Source of the DNA: an uncultured bacterium
Lineage (GTDB): Bacteria; Cloacimonadota; Cloacimonadia; Cloacimonadales; Cloacimonadaceae
Assembly: GCA_938009275.1 (NCBI GenBank)
Contig: CALLHY010000002.1
Span: 1-64,000, forward strand
Direction: 5' to 3'
DNA length: 64,000 nt
In this document: positions 58,997-64,000 of the stretch, one piece after another
How positions within the stretch are numbered: position 1 is the stretch's first letter
Layout of the letters: each line of letters opens with the position of its first letter
Made by a program: the position numbers and the translations under genes
The notes under the pieces: model-generated
Databases searched by the model: none
Seen by the model: the letters and a program-made list of their open reading frames with translations, nothing else
What the model was told of the DNA's origin: nothing

Positions 58997-60861
58997 TTGG
59001 GCAAGTCCTTTAGTATAACTTGAGATAGCTTTTCGGGGGTGAGGCCTATTTCGTCTAAAAGCAGCTTTGTGTTACCATGGGTTATAAACTTGTCGGGATA
59101 GCCGAAGTTGGTGGTTTTTATACCGCTCTGGGCTAATATCTGGCAGATATGCGAGCCAGCTCCACCGATAATGCTGCCGTGCTCAAAGGTGTAAACTTGC
59201 TTACAGCCGGAAGCAATGGCGATAATGGCATTGGCGTCCAGTGGCTTAATGCATTTTAGCTTTATCAGCTTTGCTTTTATGCCTTGATTTTTCAGGATGT
59301 TCCACACTTCATGGCAGAGGCTGAAAGCGTCACCTGTGGCGATCAGGGCTATGCTGCCGCTATTGTGCTCTATCCCCAATGCAAATGGTGAATATGGCTG
59401 CGCAATCCTCTGCTCCGGCAGGCAAAGAGCTGTGCCGCGGGGGTAGCGGATGGCAACCGGGCCGTCCATATAGCTTGCCGCCCAGTTCATCATGGCTTCC
59501 AATTCGGCGGTGGTATGTGGAGACAGGATTACCAGATTGGGTATGTAATTCATAAATGAGATATCGAAAGCTCCGTGATGGGTGGCTCCGTCTTCGCCCA
59601 CCAAGCCTGCGCGGTCGATGCAGAATACTACCGGCAAGCGAGGCATGGCAACGTCGTGTATAACCTGGTCTAAAGCTCGCTGCATAAAGGTGGAGTATAT
59701 CGCTACAAATGGCTTTATGCCTTTGGTTGCCATTCCGGCTGCCAGGGTAACCGCATGCTGCTCTGCTATGCCGACATCAAAGAAACGCTCGGGAAAGCTT
59801 TGTTCAAAAGCACTAAGCCCTGTTCCGGTAGCCATAGCTGCAGTAATGGCTGTAACAGAGGGATTGTTTGAGGCTATTTCTACCAAATGGTTTCCCATTG
59901 CCTCACTCCAGCTAACCTTACTTCCGCATTTTGGTTTTCCGCTTTTGGCTTCGAAGGGACCAATGCCATGGAACAGGGAGGCATTTTTCTCTGCGGGGGC
60001 ATAGCCCTTTCCTTTTTGGGTAACCACATGGATTAGCACCGGGCCAACCATGTAGTTTTTTACGCGTTCCAAAATGGAATGCAGATGGTCGATGTCGTGT
60101 CCATCGATGGGGCCAACGTATTTGAATCCGAGGTCTTCGAAGATGATATTGGGCACCAGGATGTTTATCATCGATTCTTCCAGCTTTTGTGCGCCGTAAA
60201 TGAAGCGGCGGCGGACACTGGAAGGCAGGCTGGAGCTAAGGTCCCAAATCTGTTTTTTCAGGGTATTATAGGAGCGGCTTGCCATCATGCGCGCCATGTA
60301 TTTCTGCAGTCCTCCAACGTTTTTGGAGATGGACATGGCGTTATCGTTTAAAATCACGATGAATTTATTCTTCTGTAAGTGTCCAGCGTGGTTAAGAGCT
60401 TCGAAGCTGATACCTCCGGTTAATGCTCCATCGCCGATTACAGCTATGCAGTGACCTGATTGAGCAGTTAAATCTCTCCCACAAGCAATGCCCAGGGCGG
60501 CGGAGATGGAGGTGCTGCTATGTCCTGTGGAAAATGCATCATAGGGGCTTTCATCACGATTGGTAAAGCCGCTAATCCCGCCATAAGTTCTTAGGCTGGC
60601 AAATTCCGCATTACGCCCAGTTAATATCTTCCAGGCGTAGCTTTGATGCCCCACGTCCCACACTATTCTGTCTGACAGCGGGTTAAAGAGGCGCAACAGG
60701 GCAATGGTGAAATCTACTGTCCCTAAACTTGGAGCGATATGGCCGCCATTTTGTGAGCCGACTTCTACAATACGGGCACGAACTTCTTTGGCCAGCAGTT
60801 TAAGTTCATTGGGCTTTAGCTCTTGTATCTGTTTCGGATCGGTGATAGTTTCTAATATCAT
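58993..60861 (-). CDS. dxs: 1-deoxy-D-xylulose-5-phosphate synthase
   Basis: DXS condenses pyruvate and glyceraldehyde-3-phosphate with thiamine diphosphate, the first step of the MEP pathway. 622 residues is the usual length. Features seen are VWDVGHQSYAWKILTGR, the ThDP motif GDGALTGG (143-150) with ILNDNAMSIS, FFDVGIAEQHAVTLAAGMA and the transketolase C-terminal region. AAGGGA precedes the ATG. It overlaps mnmE by 4 nt and follows a BatA-like gene by 21 nt. Confidence 0.97.
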   Translation of the reverse strand: MILETITDPKQIQELKPNELKLLAKEVRARIVEVGSQNGGHIAPSLGTVDFTIALLRLFNPLSDRIVWDVGHQSYAWKILTGRNAEFASLRTYGGISGFTNRDESPYDAFSTGHSSTSISAALGIACGRDLTAQSGHCIAVIGDGALTGGISFEALNHAGHLQKNKFIVILNDNAMSISKNVGGLQKYMARMMASRSYNTLKKQIWDLSSSLPSSVRRRFIYGAQKLEESMINILVPNIIFEDLGFKYVGPIDGHDIDHLHSILERVKNYMVGPVLIHVVTQKGKGYAPAEKNASLFHGIGPFEAKSGKPKCGSKVSWSEAMGNHLVEIASNNPSVTAITAAMATGTGLSAFEQSFPERFFDVGIAEQHAVTLAAGMATKGIKPFVAIYSTFMQRALDQVIHDVAMPRLPVVFCIDRAGLVGEDGATHHGAFDISFMNYIPNLVILSPHTTAELEAMMNWAASYMDGPVAIRYPRGTALCLPEQRIAQPYSPFALGIEHNSGSIALIATGDAFSLCHEVWNILKNQGIKAKLIKLKCIKPLDANAIIAIASGCKQVYTFEHGSIIGGAGSHICQILAQSGIKTTNFGYPDKFITHGNTKLLLDEIGLTPEKLSQVILKDLPN

Positions 60862-60882
60862 GATAGTCCCTTTGTTAGATGT

Positions 60883-62802
60883 TTAGGCTTTGGCGCGGGA
60901 TTCCTCTATCTTAACTATTATCAGTTCTAAGATAACCAAAGCAAAGGCAATAGCCAATAAGCTCTTCCACAGGTCGTGTCCCAGGCGGGAGAGGAAAAGC
61001 TTGCTTTCCCAGTCCTTACCCAGGCTTTTTATGCCTGCGGGGATGTTCTTACGGTTCTGGGAGTCTTTATAATCGGTATTTATAGCAACCGCACTTTCCT
61101 TTGGGCTATTCGGCTCCAAGATATAGATGCCAGGCTCTATCGCAGTGTGTCTGCGGCTGGTAAGCATTTCTCCATTGGGCATGCGCAGGCTATTGAAGCT
61201 CAGAACATCACCCAAGCTGCCGGAACTTTCCACTATTTCGGTATTGGAGATATAGTCAAGGGTTCTGAATGCCAGCACTGGAAAGGCGGGATCCATAAAG
61301 AAGGTGTTTTCCATAGAGGCAATATTCCACATCCACAAGGCTTGCTTGCCGTTTTGTATGGCGAGGGGAGTGTTGTTTGAGCTTATCAGGCTATTGGCAT
61401 TTGTAGCTGTGGCCAGCCAGTAGTTAGCAATTCTACCATTCTTTAGTGGTTTGTCGGATATCAGCGAGCTGATGTAATGATGCTTGCTAAGCTGGTTTAT
61501 GGTTATGGCTTTAATGCTGCGTTCTTTTATATCCACATCAAAAGAGGACTTCAGGTATGCTTTGAAGCTCGAATCCAGATTGTTGCCCAGACATACTAAA
61601 ATTCCTTGATTCCGGGTTTTGACGGTCGCCAATACTTCCTGTAATCGGGGGGAGATGATACCGGGTTCGTATAGAATAATCATCTGATAGCTTTCTAAGG
61701 CAGATATGCTAAGGGCATCGGGATTAATGATGTTTGGAGTGGCATTGGTGTAAACACTTAGCATCGAGCTGAGGATAGTTGGCAATGCGGTTGATCTGCT
61801 AATAACGGCTACGGAGGGTTTACTGTAGAATGGGAAGGCAAAATAACAGCGGTTGTCATAGGTTTGCCGTTCGTCCATAACCTCTATGTATCCGCTTTGC
61901 CAGCCATCGCTTTGCACCTCGCAGATAATGGTTTCGCTTATGCTTTGCCGGGCGGGAACGGAAATGAATTTCTCTGCTACTTTTACGTCTTTTATTACGG
62001 CTTTTACCAGCACATCATTGCGGTCGGCAGAACCATGGTTTTCTATGTTGAAGCGAATGGTTTGCTGCTTTTTCTTGTCCACCAGCATGGGTAACACTAT
62101 GGCAGAAGTGCAGGCAATGTTTTCGTAGCTTTGGCTTTCGGGCAGGGGGATGGATGCGATGGGAACGGAAGCTTTCAGCTTTATTTCGTCCATGCGCATA
62201 TCGCTTATCAGGTATATTTCTTGATTTGGCATCTGGCTTTCCTGCAGTTTTCTTTCTGCGAGGGCAAGCATCTCACTTACTGGCAGCGGGCTGTAGGTGA
62301 TACCTATTTGTTCTATTACCGATTGGGGCAGTTTTCCGGCATAGATCTGGGAATTAAGTTGGTTCCAGTTTTCATTGGAGCTAATAAGTATCAGTCTGTC
62401 TGCCTCTGTGGTTCTGGCATTTATTTTGGCGATGGCCTCTTTTGCGTATTGTAGATAGCTTTTGCCGGATTCTGCATACTCCATGCTGTAAGACGTGTCT
62501 AACAAGATGGCAAGGGCAGTAGGCGGGTGCTTTTTGGATGGCTTAAGCCTGGCGGAGCGAAACATAGGTCTTGCAACTGCCAGGGCAACCAGCAGGATGA
62601 TAAGCATCCTTATTATTAAGAGCAGGATGTTCTTAAGCTTGCTACGGCTCTTTTCTTGCTCTTTGCTTAGTTTTATGAATCTGAGAGTTGGGAATATTAC
62701 CTTTAGCGGTTTCTTCTTTGCCAGCAGCCAGATCAACAGCGGGAGGATGGAAGCCGCTGTAAAAAGTAGCAATGAAGCATTAAGAAACGAAAGCTGAAAC
62801 AT
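60883..62802 (-). CDS. BatA-like vWA-domain membrane protein
   Basis: 639 residues. Two N-terminal membrane spans (residues ~8-28 and 58-78) flank a short basic region, typical of BatA/aerotolerance proteins. A von Willebrand A-like domain follows with an intact MIDAS start DTSYS (LLDTSYSMEYA), then a long extracytoplasmic region and a final membrane span near residue 620. It shares one base with the preceding OMP stop. BatA-type proteins aid stress tolerance or complex assembly in Bacteroidetes and spirochaetes; no MoxR ATPase is nearby. Confidence 0.8.
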   Translation of the reverse strand: MFQLSFLNASLLLFTAASILPLLIWLLAKKKPLKVIFPTLRFIKLSKEQEKSRSKLKNILLLIIRMLIILLVALAVARPMFRSARLKPSKKHPPTALAILLDTSYSMEYAESGKSYLQYAKEAIAKINARTTEADRLILISSNENWNQLNSQIYAGKLPQSVIEQIGITYSPLPVSEMLALAERKLQESQMPNQEIYLISDMRMDEIKLKASVPIASIPLPESQSYENIACTSAIVLPMLVDKKKQQTIRFNIENHGSADRNDVLVKAVIKDVKVAEKFISVPARQSISETIICEVQSDGWQSGYIEVMDERQTYDNRCYFAFPFYSKPSVAVISRSTALPTILSSMLSVYTNATPNIINPDALSISALESYQMIILYEPGIISPRLQEVLATVKTRNQGILVCLGNNLDSSFKAYLKSSFDVDIKERSIKAITINQLSKHHYISSLISDKPLKNGRIANYWLATATNANSLISSNNTPLAIQNGKQALWMWNIASMENTFFMDPAFPVLAFRTLDYISNTEIVESSGSLGDVLSFNSLRMPNGEMLTSRRHTAIEPGIYILEPNSPKESAVAINTDYKDSQNRKNIPAGIKSLGKDWESKLFLSRLGHDLWKSLLAIAFALVILELIIVKIEESRAKA

Positions 62803-63845
62803 CAGATGCCCAGGCTGAGGGCAAACAGGTATTCACTATCTGCCATTTTCATTCCTTTGTTGTTCAGTGAAAAGTCGAAGCGAACGTTCTTGTAGTAATA
62901 CCCACCGCCGAAAGTGTAGTTTATGTTGTCGGTGCCATAAAAATCACTGCTGTAAAGTCCCATGCGCAAATCCATGGTTTGTCTGGATGAATTTTGCTTG
63001 GAAGGTGTGCTTTTGCTAAAGTCCCATGTGTAGCCATAGCCCAAATGATATGTTGTTTCTGGTGTGCTGGATATTTTACTTTGAACACCGGCATTAAAGT
63101 TACTTGCTCCACTGTCATAGCCCATACCAAGGCTAATTCTGCGTTGTAGTGATACCGAATCGTAATTTTCCCACCAGAGACGGGAGAGCAGATCGTAAGC
63201 ACAACCGGCGTAAGTGTAGTTACCTTGTTTGAAAGTAAAGCCCAGATCGGAGGAAAGCCCTTTTACTTTGTCGTCGATAAACGCATCGCGCACCAATAGG
63301 TTGCCCAGCTTGTATTCAGACAAATACACCAGGCGTCCACTTAAGAACTTCAAGCTAAGGCCTGCCCCGAGTTTGTTATACTTGGTGTCTTTGCCAGCTA
63401 TGGAAATCTGAACCTTATCCAATTGGTAGTCATAATACTTACTGCGGTTACCATTGTCGGTAAATTCACTAATGTGAATCCCCGCTACGGGCTGATAACT
63501 GAATGAAGCCTGTTTGGTATTAAGAACAAAGTATTTAAACTGCTTGTCCTTTAGTGAATTGCTGATGCTGGCGGCCTCCCAGAAGGAGATGTCTTTGGAG
63601 TTGCTAAGCCGGAAGGAGGTGGAGAAGGAACTGAGCTCATTATCTGCCAATAAGGCTGGATTGGCATAGGCAGCAAAGGGGTCGTCACTATTGCTGATGT
63701 TTATTGCTCCTGTCCCCAGAGCAATAGGGGATACGTTATTTTCTGGAATAGCATAGTCGTAGCTGGTTATGGGAAGAGCGTTTTGTGCATAGACAGAATA
63801 ACACATAAATCCCAGGATTACTAATGACAGGTAAGCTTTATACAT
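62802..63845 (-). CDS. PorV/UPF0164-like outer-membrane beta-barrel protein
   Basis: 347 residues with a signal sequence (YKAYLSLVILGFMCYSVYAQ). The motif SNSDDPFAAYANPALLA near the mature start is typical of PorV/PorQ-like and UPF0164 barrels, and the body alternates aromatic and polar residues as in a 14-strand barrel. PorV-type proteins act in T9SS cargo shuttling, which would fit the sorting domain at 49900-50895, but the homology is only by pattern. GGAG precedes the ATG. Confidence 0.7.
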   Translation of the reverse strand: MYKAYLSLVILGFMCYSVYAQNALPITSYDYAIPENNVSPIALGTGAINISNSDDPFAAYANPALLADNELSSFSTSFRLSNSKDISFWEAASISNSLKDKQFKYFVLNTKQASFSYQPVAGIHISEFTDNGNRSKYYDYQLDKVQISIAGKDTKYNKLGAGLSLKFLSGRLVYLSEYKLGNLLVRDAFIDDKVKGLSSDLGFTFKQGNYTYAGCAYDLLSRLWWENYDSVSLQRRISLGMGYDSGASNFNAGVQSKISSTPETTYHLGYGYTWDFSKSTPSKQNSSRQTMDLRMGLYSSDFYGTDNINYTFGGGYYYKNVRFDFSLNNKGMKMADSEYLFALSLGI

Positions 63846-63858
63846 TAAGTCTCCATTA

Positions 63859-64000
63859 TTAGTGAAAGCCCTTTTGGCTAAGTTTGTGCCTTACAAAATT
63901 GGCAAGGTAATATGCTCCAACGCCGGTCATTACTCCCATTATGGCATCGATTGCCCAATGATAGTGACAGTAAACGGTGGCAATGGACAAAAAGAAAGCT
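63859..64000 (-). CDS. PAP2-type membrane phosphatase, C-terminal part only
   Basis: The minus-strand frame open from the window edge to a TAA at 63859 encodes 46 residues including CHYHWAIDAIMGVMTGVGAYYLANF. The HYHWAIDAIMG segment matches the last catalytic motif of type 2 phosphatidic acid phosphatases, where a His and Asp act near a C-terminal membrane span. Most of the gene lies beyond 64000, so its substrate cannot be judged. Confidence 0.65.
   Translation of the reverse strand, partial: AFFLSIATVYCHYHWAIDAIMGVMTGVGAYYLANFVRHKLSQKGFH

Overview
The window looks like chromosomal DNA of an uncultured, probably anaerobic, diderm bacterium of the FCB group. My best guess is Candidatus Cloacimonadota; this is inference from gene content, not a database match. 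Supporting signs are an outer-membrane assembly protein (BamA), a FadL-type porin, a PorV-like barrel, one clear type IX secretion (T9SS) C-terminal sorting signal, a C25 gingipain-like protease, ferredoxin-containing MinD-like ATPases, the non-mevalonate isoprenoid genes dxs, ispD and ispF, and folate-dependent TrmFO. Genes are tightly packed with many 1-, 4- and 8-nt start/stop overlaps. Gene-free stretches are few but rich in repeats.

Layout. 1-4462: ABCG-like transporter (cut by the window edge), two stand-alone cyclic-nucleotide-binding-fold proteins and an MCE/MlaD protein. 4452-10149: TPR-like lipoprotein, FabI, a dihydroorotase-like protein that has lost its metal ligands, and the TldE/TldD pair. 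10359-18989 (minus strand): secreted protein, AEC carrier, PiT phosphate transporter with its DUF47 partner, an ECF sigma/anti-sigma/Spy-like metal-stress operon, a zinc-ribbon protein and an OmpA-domain protein. 18990-22694: a repeat-rich, AT-rich accessory stretch holding one large SEC-C nuclease-like gene. 22695-26671: DUF134/NifX-like/MinD-ferredoxin/Mrp cluster. 27027-35152: two giant secreted peptidases (C25 and M14). 35334-37824: MFS transporter and a 1.2-kb repeat hotspot. 37825-48210: TrmFO, DUF3795, ThiS/ThiF, MobB-like, IspF, an enlarged GlmS, IspD, radical SAM protein and BamA. 48431-50895: XRE regulator with a membrane partner, and a T9SS cargo operon. 50995-55084: a Dlt-like acylation operon in A-C-B-D order. 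55314-55487: two tandem tRNA-Val genes. 55561-64000: FadL, a repeat-rich gap, MnmE, Dxs, a BatA-like vWA protein, a PorV-like barrel and the tail of a PAP2-type membrane phosphatase.

Functionally the window mixes housekeeping (isoprenoid precursors, fatty acids, amino-sugar synthesis, tRNA modification, outer-membrane biogenesis) with surface biology (secreted peptidases, T9SS cargo, polymer acylation, envelope stress). The most unusual items are the SEC-C nuclease-like gene in its repeat island, the GlmS whose nucleophilic cysteine is internal, the ligand-less dihydroorotase homologue, the reordered Dlt-like operon and several families of intergenic palindromes that recur at distant sites in the window.
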